A stretch of DNA of 64,000 nucleotides from Haloferax marinum (GTDB taxonomy: Archaea; Halobacteriota; Halobacteria; Halobacteriales; Haloferacaceae), in assembly GCF_009674625.1 (NCBI RefSeq), contig NZ_WKJQ01000001.1, positions 3,007,933 to 3,071,932 on the forward strand, in the 5' to 3' direction. The notes under the pieces were generated by a model. That model worked only from the letters and a program-made list of their open reading frames with translations. It searched no databases and was not told the DNA's origin. The position numbers and the translations under genes were made by a program. Positions 18,268 to 27,299 of this stretch are shown piece after piece. Within the stretch, counting starts at the first letter, position 1. Every line of letters starts with the position of its first letter.

Positions 18268-18355
18268 GTGTTCGGTGGGTGTTCGGTGGGTGTTCGGTAG
18301 GTGTTCGGTGGGTGTTCGGTGGGTGTTCGGTAGGTGTTCGGTGGGTGTTCGGTTG
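18268..18355. repeat. eight tandem copies of an 11-bp unit with a 33-bp higher-order pattern
   Basis: The unit GTGTTCGGTGG is repeated eight times without gaps. The last bases vary in a regular order (GG, GG, AG, GG, GG, AG, GG, TG), so the array is built from a 33-bp three-unit block. It lies 38-125 bases upstream of the start codon of the secreted protein at 18230, in its leader or promoter region. Confidence 0.92.
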
Positions 18356-18485
18356 AGTGGTGTGTGGGACACCGAGAGACGTTCACGCCGAGTGAGCCTC
18401 GACTGACTGAACGTACAATCAACACGGGTACCGGAGGACCGGATAGATATAAATTGAACGAAACTTCAAAAAACACACTCGAGAT

Positions 18486-19475
18486 TTATTCGAACTCTGT
18501 CCGACGCACAGAGTCACTCTTAGTGCTAAATTCGGGGTTTGAGCTGTCTTCACTGAACTCTGCACCCGACGTGTTCGTGTCGTGTTCGACGTCCCTCGTC
18601 TCGTCTGCAGACACCTTCTCGGTCGCGAGCTTCGTCGGGACGACGAGGACTGGAACGGTCGTTCGTCGGACGATGCGCCGAGCGACGCCCGTCGCGACGT
18701 GTCTGTCGAGTGACCGGGAGGCGTCAGTTCCCACGACGACGAGGTCCGCGCGCGTCTCGTCGGCGTAGTCGAGGAGTTCGGCCGCCGGAACGCCCGTCCG
18801 AACGGTGGCCGTGGATTCGACGGCCGCACGGGCCGCCTCGACAGCGACGTCTTTGAGCAGTCGTCGTGCTTCTTCTTCGAGCACGCGGCGCAGTCCCGGT
18901 GCGTCAGTAAAGCGGTCGTCGACGACGGCGAGTGGGTCGAGTTTCGCTCCCGTCGCCCTCGCGACAGCGACCGCAGTCGTCGCGGCGGTTCGGCCGACAG
19001 GCGAGTCGTCCACGAGGAGTGCAATCGTCTCGTAGTTCGGTGTCGCGTCCGCTTCGGCCGGCACGACCAGTGTCGGTGCCGGCGGGTCGTCCAGCACACG
19101 TTCGGTGACAGACCCGACGAGGAATCGTCCGAGACCGGTGTGGCCGTGTCGGCCGACCACGAGCAGGTCTGCGTCACTCCCGGCCTCGGTGACGACCCTC
19201 GCTGGTGGACCGTCGACGACCGTCGTCTTCGTCGGAACGTCGGTCGCGAGTGCTTTCCGGGTCACTGTGGCGACTGCTTCTTCCGCTTCGACGGCGCTCT
19301 TCGCTCGAACCGAGTCTGCGAGGCGAGCGAGCGTCCGTTCGGGTGCACCAACGGCGGAGACGGCGTGTAGTTCCGCACCGAAGACGCCGGCGAGGTAGAG
19401 GGCGTGGTCCGCCGCGCGGACGGCGTTTTCACTTCCATCAGTAGCCAGGACCAGTCGCTCGACGGCGGGGGTCAT
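18486..19475 (-). CDS. tandem universal stress protein (UspA-type, 329 aa)
   Basis: It has two Usp domains (about 5-140 and 148-280). The first has the ATP-binding signature GRHGHTGLGRFLVGSVTERV (Gly-x2-Gly-x9-Gly-Ser). The second, GTDASRSLDRHVATGVARRI, lacks the full glycine pattern, so probably only domain one binds nucleotide. A Ser/Glu-rich tail of about 45 residues follows. Cytosolic stress-related role by family; single gene. Confidence 0.9.
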   Translation of the reverse strand: MTPAVERLVLATDGSENAVRAADHALYLAGVFGAELHAVSAVGAPERTLARLADSVRAKSAVEAEEAVATVTRKALATDVPTKTTVVDGPPARVVTEAGSDADLLVVGRHGHTGLGRFLVGSVTERVLDDPPAPTLVVPAEADATPNYETIALLVDDSPVGRTAATTAVAVARATGAKLDPLAVVDDRFTDAPGLRRVLEEEARRLLKDVAVEAARAAVESTATVRTGVPAAELLDYADETRADLVVVGTDASRSLDRHVATGVARRIVRRTTVPVLVVPTKLATEKVSADETRDVEHDTNTSGAEFSEDSSNPEFSTKSDSVRRTEFE

Positions 19476-19547
19476 GAATGCCGATACGTTCGCTGCCGAG
19501 AAAACTTCGTCCGCTCGACAGACGCCGAAGACAGGTGCGCTGGAGAC

Positions 19548-19589
19548 TCAGACGCCGATGTACTCCTCTCAGACGCCGATGTACTCTTC
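19548..19589. repeat. tandem duplication of the last 21 bases of moaA, with stop
   Basis: Two adjacent 21-bp copies (TCAGACGCCGATGTACTC then CTC or TTC) differ by one base. The right copy encodes the final EEYIGV and stop of moaA; the left copy lies directly after it and would encode the same end again. Confidence 0.92.
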
Positions 19590-20531
19590 GTTGACGACCC
19601 AACCGCCCTCGTCGTCGCGGACCATGTACTCGCCGTAGTAGGGGACGCGATTGGCGACGACTGCTTCGTAGGTCTCGCGAATCTCGTCGCGAGTCATCTC
19701 ACCCATCGGCCGCAGGTCGTCGTTGCGGTTCAGACAGCCTTTGAGGTAGCCGCTGTGTGTCACGCGTACGCGGTGGCAGTTCGCACAGAACTCGGGGTTC
19801 TCGACGGGGTCGACGATTTCGACCATCCCCTTGCCGACGTAGTAGCGGCGGCGGTGGTGCATGTCGCGCGTCTCGAAGTCGTCTGCGAGGTCGGTCAACC
19901 ACCGATGGACGCGGTCGATGTCGATGTTCCACTCCGGTCGTCCGGTGAGTTCGGGCATGTACTGGATGAGTTGGAGTTGGAGGCCTTCGTTCTCCGCGAC
20001 GTACTCGACCATCTCCTCGACGTATCCGGCCGTCTTGGTGAAGACGACCATGTTGAGTTTGACGGGCGTGAGGCCTGCTTCGACGGCCGCTTTGACACCT
20101 TCCATCACCTTGTCGTACGCGCCGGACTTCGTAATCTGGGCGAAGGCTTCGGGGTCGAGCGCGTCCTGTGAGACGTTTACTCGGTCGAGGCCGGCGTCGA
20201 CCAGGTCGTCGGCGCGGTCACCGAGGAAGGTTCCGTTCGTCGTCAGCGACGTCTCCATCGAGTCGGGAGTCCGTCGAATTATCTCTTCGAGGTCGGCGCG
20301 GAGCATCGGTTCGCCGCCGGTGAACTTCACCTTGCGGACGCCGTACTCTTCGACGACTTCGAGGAATCGAATCACGTCGTCGGCACTCATCTCCTCGTCG
20401 GAGGGGTCCATCGGACCGCGCGTGTCGCCCAACCCCTCGTTGTGGCAGTAGACGCAGTCGAAATTACATCGGTCGGTCAGAGAGATACGGACTCCGGTTA
20501 CCTCACGTCCGAAGTCGTCTACCAGCACCAT
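19569..20531 (-). CDS. moaA: GTP 3',8-cyclase MoaA (molybdenum cofactor synthesis)
   Basis: A radical SAM enzyme that makes 3',8-cyclo-GTP, the first step of molybdopterin synthesis. The SAM cluster motif CNFDCVYC is at residues 22-29; [10 protein letters not shown] and the second-cluster cysteines in [20 protein letters not shown] near the C-terminus are present. At 320 aa it is normal for archaea. The expected C-terminal GG of many MoaA proteins is not seen; it ends IGV. Single gene. Confidence 0.94.
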   Translation of the reverse strand: MVLVDDFGREVTGVRISLTDRCNFDCVYCHNEGLGDTRGPMDPSDEEMSADDVIRFLEVVEEYGVRKVKFTGGEPMLRADLEEIIRRTPDSMETSLTTNGTFLGDRADDLVDAGLDRVNVSQDALDPEAFAQITKSGAYDKVMEGVKAAVEAGLTPVKLNMVVFTKTAGYVEEMVEYVAENEGLQLQLIQYMPELTGRPEWNIDIDRVHRWLTDLADDFETRDMHHRRRYYVGKGMVEIVDPVENPEFCANCHRVRVTHSGYLKGCLNRNDDLRPMGEMTRDEIRETYEAVVANRVPYYGEYMVRDDEGGWVVNEEYIGV

Positions 20532-20750
20532 ATCTCGAACTCTGGCAGTGTATGTTGATAAATTCGCTGTCGATTCCAGTGTCGACGTAACTGGTATTGG
20601 TTACCATGCGCGGGAGAGAGCCAGCGTTCGTTCCATCTACACATCCGTTTCGAGGTGGTTTCCGTCCCAGCCGTACAAAAGTCGTGTCACCCGTACTACC
20701 GGGTGAGACCTTACAAAACCCTTATCGGCCACACCACCGGATGGACGGAC

Positions 20751-21787
<1,037 letters not shown>

Positions 21788-21791
<4 letters not shown>

Positions 21792-22069
21792 GCGACGGCG
21801 GCCAGTCTCCCCCGGACGCTGACGAGGTAGACTGGGAGATGGCCCCCGACTCTGACGCCGAGTTTCCAGAAGACTCCGAGAAGGTGGCGTTCCTCCGGGA
21901 GATTGCCGACGACATCTACGGTGACTCCTCGGAGAGTCGGCAGGTGTCGGCCATCCTCTACCGCGTCAGCGACCTGTACGACGCCGACGGCGACACCTCA
22001 CCCGAGGAGATTTACCTCAACGTCCGCCACATCATGGACATCAAGTCCCAAGGCGGCCTCGACCGCTGA
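21788..22069 (+). CDS. small acidic conserved protein coupled to Mrp (93 aa)
   Basis: Starting at the ATG that overlaps the Mrp stop, it has an acidic N-terminus and a compact helical C-terminus, SRQVSAILYRVSDLYDAD then IYLNVRHIMDIKSQGG. No known domain is recognised. The tight coupling suggests a role with the Mrp Fe-S carrier, but this is inference. Confidence 0.75.
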
Positions 22070-22252
22070 GTCACGTCGGTCGTCTCTCGTCCACCAGCAG
22101 ACCGTTCTGCGTTCACTTTCACTCACTCGCCAGTGCCGATTTGCGCGCTAGCACAACACACGCCTCACGAGACGACAGTCTCTGCGGATTTCACTTTCAC
22201 TCTGCATCCATGGCTCGCACTTTACACGCGTCACAGCGACAGTGTAGACGAG

Positions 22253-22945
22253 ATGGGAACTGACACGCTCTCGGCGTGTCCGCGACTCGAACCCGGTGTG
22301 ACGCTGCTCCGTCGCTCCGGAGAGACACCCAACGCGCTCTACCGACTGGTCACTGCCGAACTCGCTCGGCGGCAGGGGAGCGCTTACTGGGTCGACTCGC
22401 GGAACGACGCCGTCACACACGCGCTCTACGACCACGCACAGTCCAGACGAACACTCCGCGGCCTCCGAATCGCACGGGCGTTCACCGCCTACCAACACCA
22501 CGAACTCGTCTCGTCGCTTCCGGGTCGTATCTCGTCGCGGACGTCGCTCGTCGTCGTCCCGCGACTCCCGGCGCTCTATCGCGACCCGGACGTCCCGGAT
22601 GGTGAGGCGCGGACGCTCTTCGAAGCCTCCCTGACCATCCTCGACGCGCTCGCGGAATCGCTGTCGGTCCCCGTCCTCGTCACCGCCCGCGCGGGGACAG
22701 ACGACGTGTTCACCGACGCTCTGACCGACGCCGCAGACCGAACTATCGAGTCTCACGATACCCGCGAAGGCGTCGCATTCGCCGGCGACGACGTGCAGAC
22801 GCTCGTCTACCACCACCGCGACTACTGGCAGACGACGATTCCGTACTGGGTCGAACTACTCGGTGTCGCACCCGAAGAAGACCTCGCTCACGTCGGCCCG
22901 GCGTCCATCACGACACTCGACGCGGTGGCGATGGAGGGCTGCTGA
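22253..22945 (+). CDS. RadA/RecA-like protein with degenerate ATP-binding motifs (230 aa)
   Basis: The fold resembles the RadA/RadB core: LEPGVTLLRRSGETPNALYR sits where Walker A should be, but the Gly-x4-Gly-Lys-Thr is lost (no Lys). LRIARAFTAYQHHELV matches the RadA VARAYNSNHQ block. SLVVVPRLPALYR sits at Walker B without its Asp. So it is probably an inactivated RadA paralog that binds partners instead of hydrolysing ATP. The ATG at 22253 starts the similarity. It is coupled (TGATG) to the next gene, and then to a family B polymerase. Confidence 0.72.
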   Translation: MGTDTLSACPRLEPGVTLLRRSGETPNALYRLVTAELARRQGSAYWVDSRNDAVTHALYDHAQSRRTLRGLRIARAFTAYQHHELVSSLPGRISSRTSLVVVPRLPALYRDPDVPDGEARTLFEASLTILDALAESLSVPVLVTARAGTDDVFTDALTDAADRTIESHDTREGVAFAGDDVQTLVYHHRDYWQTTIPYWVELLGVAPEEDLAHVGPASITTLDAVAMEGC

Positions 22946-23208
22946 TGGGCCGGACGAATCCGACCTTCCGCGACGCCCTCCGTCGCTACCGGGAGTCGTG
23001 GGCACCGTTCCGTCGCGCTCTCCGCGCCGAGGACAAAGCCGATTTCGACCGGTTGTTCTCGCGTGCGAGCGAGCACGCCGCCGCGGCAGGCAACGCGAAC
23101 CCCGCCGACCCGCACCGCGCAGTCGTCCTCTCGATGCTCCTCTCACAGGAACGCGAACTGCGTCGCCTCCGTGAGCGCGTCGACAGTACCCAACAGACGG
23201 ACGAGTAA
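22945..23208 (+). CDS. small helical protein between RadA-like protein and polymerase (87 aa)
   Basis: The ATG overlaps the previous stop (TGATG) and the stop is two bases before the polymerase start. It is Arg/Ala/Glu-rich and almost wholly helical; the end (LSQERELRRLRERVDS) is likely a coiled coil. No domain is recognised. Its constant place in the cassette suggests a subunit or adaptor of the polymerase complex. Confidence 0.75.
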   Translation: MGRTNPTFRDALRRYRESWAPFRRALRAEDKADFDRLFSRASEHAAAAGNANPADPHRAVVLSMLLSQERELRRLRERVDSTQQTDE

Positions 23209-23210
23209 CC

Positions 23211-25334
23211 GTGTTCGCGGTCGATTTCGACGGTGACGACGTCGTCGAGTGGTATCTGACCGACGGCGGTGCCCGGCCGCGACGCGTGACCGACTACACA
23301 CCCGTGTTTTACGTCGCCGGTCCGGAGTCGGTCCTCGCTGCCCTCGAACGCCGACTCTCCGCCGACCCTGCTGTCGCCGCGGTCGGATACGACCGACTGT
23401 ACCCCCGCCTCGACTCGCGCGAGCGAACCGAGGTGCTCCGCGTCGCAGTCGTGGCCCCCCGAGGTGTTCGTCACCTCGCCCGCCGACTCCGTGACGACTT
23501 GCTCGGTCGCGTTCCACCCGGCGACGTTCGCTTCTACAACGTAGACCTCTCCCCCGGATTTCGCTACTGCGTACAGACGGACACGCCACCGATACCAGCT
23601 CGCCGTCCCCGTACACTTCGGCTCTCGCTTCCGCAGAAATCGCTCGCAGACGGCGACCTTTCGGCGCTCTCTGTCGGCGGCGACCCGGTCGATGGCGACG
23701 AACAGGAGTGTGTGGAAGCGGTGGCCACCACACTGGCCGAACAGGACCCGGACGTACTCGTCGTGAGTTCGGCACGTCTCTTACCTCTCCTCCGTGACCG
23801 CGCGGCGGCGCTCGGCGTCGACTGCCCGCTCAGTCGCGACCCAGAGCGCGGAGTCGAACGACTCGCTGGCGAGAACACCGTCGTGAGTTACGGGACGGTT
23901 CGACACTCGCCGGCTAGATACGCGGTTCCGGGGCGGGCTATCGTCGATACAGGAAACAGCTTTCTCTGGGCCGAGTCGCGACTCGACGGGCTGTGTTATC
24001 TCGTCGAGCGCTCGTGGAAACCGCTTCAGGAGGCGTCGTGGGCGAGCATCGGAAACGTCCTGACGGCGATGCAGATTCGCGAGGCGATGGCGCGGGGCGT
24101 GCTCGTTCCGTGGAACAAACGCCGGCCGGAGACGTTCAAGTCGGTCGAGACGCTCCACGCCGCCGACCGAGGCGGGTTCACGTTCGACCCGAAAGTCGGC
24201 CTCCACGAGGACGTGGTCGAACTCGACTTCGCCTCGTTGTACCCCCGAATCATCTGCGAGTGGAACATCTCGCCGGACACGCTCGGATGCGACTGCCACG
24301 CCGGGCGCGCCGATATCCCCGAACTCGGCTACACCATCTGTGACCATCGTGGGTTTCTCCCCGACGTACTCGAACCACTCCTCACCGACAGACAGCGCCT
24401 CAAACGGGAGATTCGCGAGGCCGAGACAGGAGGTGACGAATCCGCTGCCGCGTCGGCGCGAGCGAAATCTGGCGCGATAAAGTGGGTCCTCGTCTCGTGT
24501 TTCGGCTATCAGGGCTATCGGAACGCGAAGTTCGGCCGTATCGAGTGCCACGAAGCCATCAACGCCGTCGCCCGCGACCTGCTCTTGCGGGCCAAAGAGA
24601 CGGCCGAAGCAGGCGGATGGCGCGTCGTCCACGGCATCGTGGATAGTCTCTGGTTGGCCGCGACGCGCGAGGACCCGGAGTCGCCCGAGGCTATCGCTGC
24701 CACCGTGACCGACGACTGTGGAATTCCGCTCGAAGTCGAAGCGACCTACGACTGGGTGTGTTTCGTCCCGACGCGGGAGATGGACCGCGGCGCGCTCACG
24801 CGATACTTCGGCCGAACGAGGGATGGGAGATACGTCTACAAAGGCATCGAGATTCGCCAGCGAAGCACACCCGAGTTCGTCGCGGACGCCCAGCGCGACC
24901 TGATTGCGACACTCGATAGACACCGCGACTCGGCGGCAGTCTGTGACCGACTCGTCAAACACCGCGCTCGACTCCGTCGACAGGACGTTCCGACCGACCA
25001 GTTGTTCGTGACGAGTCGTCTCTCGCGTGCGCCCGACGACTACGACCGAAACACGCTCGTTGCCGCCGCTGGGAAGCGTTCCGAATCGCTCGGCGTGCCC
25101 CGCGAACCGGGCCAGTCCGTTCGGTACGTCGTCGCCAACGAGGACGGCCGCGGCACCGACCGAGTCCGACTCGACTTCGAACATCCCGGTGTCGATGCTG
25201 TCGATACGTCCTACTACGACCGCCTGTTGATTCGAGCGACAGAGAGCGTCGTCTCGCCACTGGGATGGGACCGAACTCGGATTCGGCGGTATCTCTCGCC
25301 GGGGCGGGATGCGTCGTTGTCCGCGTTCGACTGA
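23211..25334 (+). CDS. divergent family B DNA polymerase, PolB2 type (707 aa)
   Basis: It begins with GTG, two bases after the upstream stop. Motif A is intact: DFASLYPRIICEWN, Asp339. Motif B is altered: KWVLVSCFGYQGY (Lys424), where replicative enzymes have Lys-x3-Asn-Ser-x-Tyr-Gly. Motif C is GIVDSLW (Asp478) in place of YGDTDS, so the first Asp is missing but the main metal-binding Asp stays. I cannot find exonuclease motifs in the N-terminal third. Family knowledge: archaeal PolB2/Dpo2 proteins are weak, damage-linked polymerases or inactivated ones. The operon with a RadA-like protein supports a repair or translesion role. Confidence 0.85.
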   Translation: MFAVDFDGDDVVEWYLTDGGARPRRVTDYTPVFYVAGPESVLAALERRLSADPAVAAVGYDRLYPRLDSRERTEVLRVAVVAPRGVRHLARRLRDDLLGRVPPGDVRFYNVDLSPGFRYCVQTDTPPIPARRPRTLRLSLPQKSLADGDLSALSVGGDPVDGDEQECVEAVATTLAEQDPDVLVVSSARLLPLLRDRAAALGVDCPLSRDPERGVERLAGENTVVSYGTVRHSPARYAVPGRAIVDTGNSFLWAESRLDGLCYLVERSWKPLQEASWASIGNVLTAMQIREAMARGVLVPWNKRRPETFKSVETLHAADRGGFTFDPKVGLHEDVVELDFASLYPRIICEWNISPDTLGCDCHAGRADIPELGYTICDHRGFLPDVLEPLLTDRQRLKREIREAETGGDESAAASARAKSGAIKWVLVSCFGYQGYRNAKFGRIECHEAINAVARDLLLRAKETAEAGGWRVVHGIVDSLWLAATREDPESPEAIAATVTDDCGIPLEVEATYDWVCFVPTREMDRGALTRYFGRTRDGRYVYKGIEIRQRSTPEFVADAQRDLIATLDRHRDSAAVCDRLVKHRARLRRQDVPTDQLFVTSRLSRAPDDYDRNTLVAAAGKRSESLGVPREPGQSVRYVVANEDGRGTDRVRLDFEHPGVDAVDTSYYDRLLIRATESVVSPLGWDRTRIRRYLSPGRDASLSAFD

Positions 25335-25495
25335 GCGCAGCGAAGTCGGGCACGTGAGACAGTAGTCTCACGGAGTTCGATTGAACGTAGTGAAATCGAG
25401 CATGCCGAGCTGTGCTCGGCAGCGTTCGACTGAGCGACTACGACACCGCCTGTACAGACCGAGTCGGTTTTGCTTCCACAGTCGAACGTAGGGGC
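25335..25495. repeat. intergenic palindromes after the polymerase gene
   Basis: Two perfect 8-bp hairpins, CGTGAGAC/GTCTCACG (25353-25372, loop AGTA) and TGCCGAGC/GCTCGGCA (25403-25421, loop TGT), are set among three related phrases: GTTCGACTGAGCGCAGCGAAG, GTTCGATTGAACGTAGTGAAA and GTTCGACTGAGCG. This is a REP-like cluster; similar GAACGnAGTGA cores occur in the tRNA tails at 27.1, 38.9 and 50.9 kb. Confidence 0.8.
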
Positions 25496-26131
25496 GTGGA
25501 CGCACACCAACGCCAGTTCCGGAACCCCTTCTCGATGGACACCGACTGCACCAACTGCGACGCCCTCTGTGAGGCCCGCGAGCAGGTCGTTCACGGGTAC
25601 GGCGATGTGGGTGCGGAGTTCCTCTTCGTCGGTGAGGCACCGAGCGCGGCCGCAGAGCGAACCGGCGTCCCCTTCACCGGCGACGATGCGGGCGAGCGAG
25701 TCCAACACATCCTCGCCGAACTCGGCTTTTCTCGGTCCGACCCCGACGCCGAAGAACCCGACGTGCAGAACGTCTTTCTGACCTATCTCACTCGCTGCCG
25801 ACACCCAGACCGCGGGCCGACAGACAACGAGATAGCGACGTGTGAACCCTTCTTGAACGCCGAGATTCGGATGATAAACCCGCACATCATCGTTCCCGTG
25901 GGACAGGCCGCACTGGAGGCGCTCGCGTTCGATTACACCACGCGCTCCGCGGACAGTTTCGACGTCGAAGCCGAACACGCGACGACCATCCGCGGCCGCG
26001 GGTTCGAACTCGTCCCGATGATGGAGCCTGCCGAACAGACCGACGCAGACACCGACGCGTTCGTCGAACACGTCACCGAGTCCGTCTTCGGGCGCGATTA
26101 CCGCCAGACGAAAGGCCGTCGAAGCCGCTGA
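25496..26131 (+). CDS. uracil-DNA glycosylase, Fe-S family 4/5 type (211 aa)
   Basis: It removes uracil from DNA. The Fe-S cysteines are DCTNCDALC near the start and RCRHPDRGP...ATCEPF in the middle. The catalytic loop reads VGEAPSAAAERTGVPFTGDD, close to the family GEAPG-x-E-x-G-x-PFxG. Substrate motif region: MINPHIIVPVGQAALEAL. The GTG at 25496 (VDAHQRQF) fits the family N-terminus better than the internal ATG at 25535. It follows the damage-type polymerase cassette on the same strand. Confidence 0.85.
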   Translation: MDAHQRQFRNPFSMDTDCTNCDALCEAREQVVHGYGDVGAEFLFVGEAPSAAAERTGVPFTGDDAGERVQHILAELGFSRSDPDAEEPDVQNVFLTYLTRCRHPDRGPTDNEIATCEPFLNAEIRMINPHIIVPVGQAALEALAFDYTTRSADSFDVEAEHATTIRGRGFELVPMMEPAEQTDADTDAFVEHVTESVFGRDYRQTKGRRSR

Positions 26132-26184
26132 ACCGGGCACGGGGAAGCGGCGGGTTCAAGGGTTCGCCGGCGTGAGATGAGGGT

Positions 26185-26940
26185 ATGACCGTCATCGCCG
26201 TTCTCGCAGAACCACCGCGACCCGGATTGGTGCTTCCGGACCTCGCGGAGACGAGTCCGCTCACGGAACAAGAGGCCGCGGAGTTCTACACCGCGATGCT
26301 CAAAGACATCTGCGTCGCAGTCGAGCGGTCCGGCGGCGACCTCCTCGTCAACTACCGTACCGACGACGACGTCCCAGACGAGTTCGTCACCGACCACTCC
26401 TCGGAAGCGGAGATTCGGAGCGTCGTCGCAGAGGCACTCGGCGGCACCGACGGCGTCCGGTTCGAACCGCAGGTCGGGTCCACGTTCTCTGCCCGTGCCG
26501 GCAACACCGTCACACATCTACTCACCAACGAAGAGGTTCACTCGGTCGCTGTCGTCCGCCCCAACGTCCCGCAACTGGGCCGGACGCACATCGATAGCGC
26601 GGCGATGAAACTCCGCAGTACGCCCGTCGTCCTCGGCCCGACGACCGAAGGTCGGACCTTCTTCTCGGGGTTCCGCGAACCGATAGACTTCACCGACGCC
26701 TACGACGAACCCGAAGTCGAGACGCTCGCAGCGCGTGCTGACGACGCCGAGTTGGGACTCGACTACACCCAGATGCTGCCGGTCGTCGAGACGGGTGCGG
26801 ACCTCGCGACGCTCGTTCCGATACTTCGCTCACGCGTCGAAGCAGAACGCGTCGTCCCCGAGCACACGACGACGTTCGTGTTCGAAGCAGGACTTCGCGT
26901 CGAATCGACCGACGGGGTTCTCGAACTCGTCCGCGATTGA
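26185..26940 (+). CDS. DUF2064-like (glycosyltransferase-A fold) protein (251 aa)
   Basis: MTVIAVLAEPPRPGLVLPDL and LTEQEAAEFYTAMLKDICVA match the start of the DUF2064/TIGR04282 family, related to nucleotidyl- and glycosyltransferases. The usual KTRL after the PPRPG motif is replaced by LPDL, so activity may be changed. VVLGPTTEGRTFFSGF matches the family's active loop. Cytosolic. No substrate can be given. Confidence 0.7.
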   Translation: MTVIAVLAEPPRPGLVLPDLAETSPLTEQEAAEFYTAMLKDICVAVERSGGDLLVNYRTDDDVPDEFVTDHSSEAEIRSVVAEALGGTDGVRFEPQVGSTFSARAGNTVTHLLTNEEVHSVAVVRPNVPQLGRTHIDSAAMKLRSTPVVLGPTTEGRTFFSGFREPIDFTDAYDEPEVETLAARADDAELGLDYTQMLPVVETGADLATLVPILRSRVEAERVVPEHTTTFVFEAGLRVESTDGVLELVRD

Positions 26941-26987
26941 ACGAGAACGACAGGTCTTAGGTACCTGAATAGAAAGTGTCGGCCGAA

Positions 26988-27071
26988 GGTGGGATGGCGG
27001 AGCGGCCTAACGCGCCTGCCTTGAAAGCAGGTTTCCTCACGGAATCCTGGGTTCAAATCCCAGTCCCACCG
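26988..27071 (+). tRNA. tRNA-Ser(TGA)
   Basis: The acceptor stem GGTGGGA/TCCCACC has discriminator G. The anticodon stem CCTGC/GCAGG holds loop CTTGAAA with anticodon TGA. A class II variable arm and the T-loop TTCAAAT follow. CCA is not encoded. It is followed by hairpins and partial copies of its own 3' end. Confidence 0.95.
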
Positions 27072-27091
27072 CATTCTGACGCGAACTACCC

Positions 27092-27235
27092 GGCGAGCAC
27101 CGCGTAGCGTGTGTGCTCGCCCTCGTGAGCGTCGAATCGGTGCCAGACTGGGATTTGAGCAGCGAGCAACGCGGAGCGTTGCGAGTGAGTTCAAATCCCA
27201 GTCCCACTCCCCCACAGCAATCCCAGTCCCACCGC
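27092..27235. repeat. tRNA-Ser tail palindrome with copies of the tRNA 3' end
   Basis: First a 9-bp hairpin, GGCGAGCAC/GTGCTCGCC (27092-27121). Then a 13-bp perfect inverted repeat, GACTGGGATTTGA (27146-27158) with TCAAATCCCAGTC (27191-27203), enclosing GCAACGC/GCGTTGC. The right arm belongs to a 19-bp exact copy of the tRNA's T-arm and acceptor (27189-27207 equals 27051-27069), and the left arm is its antisense. A further 17-bp copy (27219-27235 equals 27056-27072) includes one base beyond the mature tRNA. Confidence 0.9.
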
Positions 27236-27299
27236 GACCACTCACCTCCCAAGAGACCGGTTCCAACAGGGTTTACGGGCCAGTGAACCAACCTCGACC

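Noticed and set aside
18268..18355. CRISPR array
   Set aside because: The 11-bp units are contiguous with no unique spacers and no cas genes nearby.
26988..27235. Integrated element bounded by tRNA att sites
   Set aside because: The copies are only about 130 bases apart with no integrase, and in the other two tRNA loci the copies run past the tRNA end into trailer sequence.
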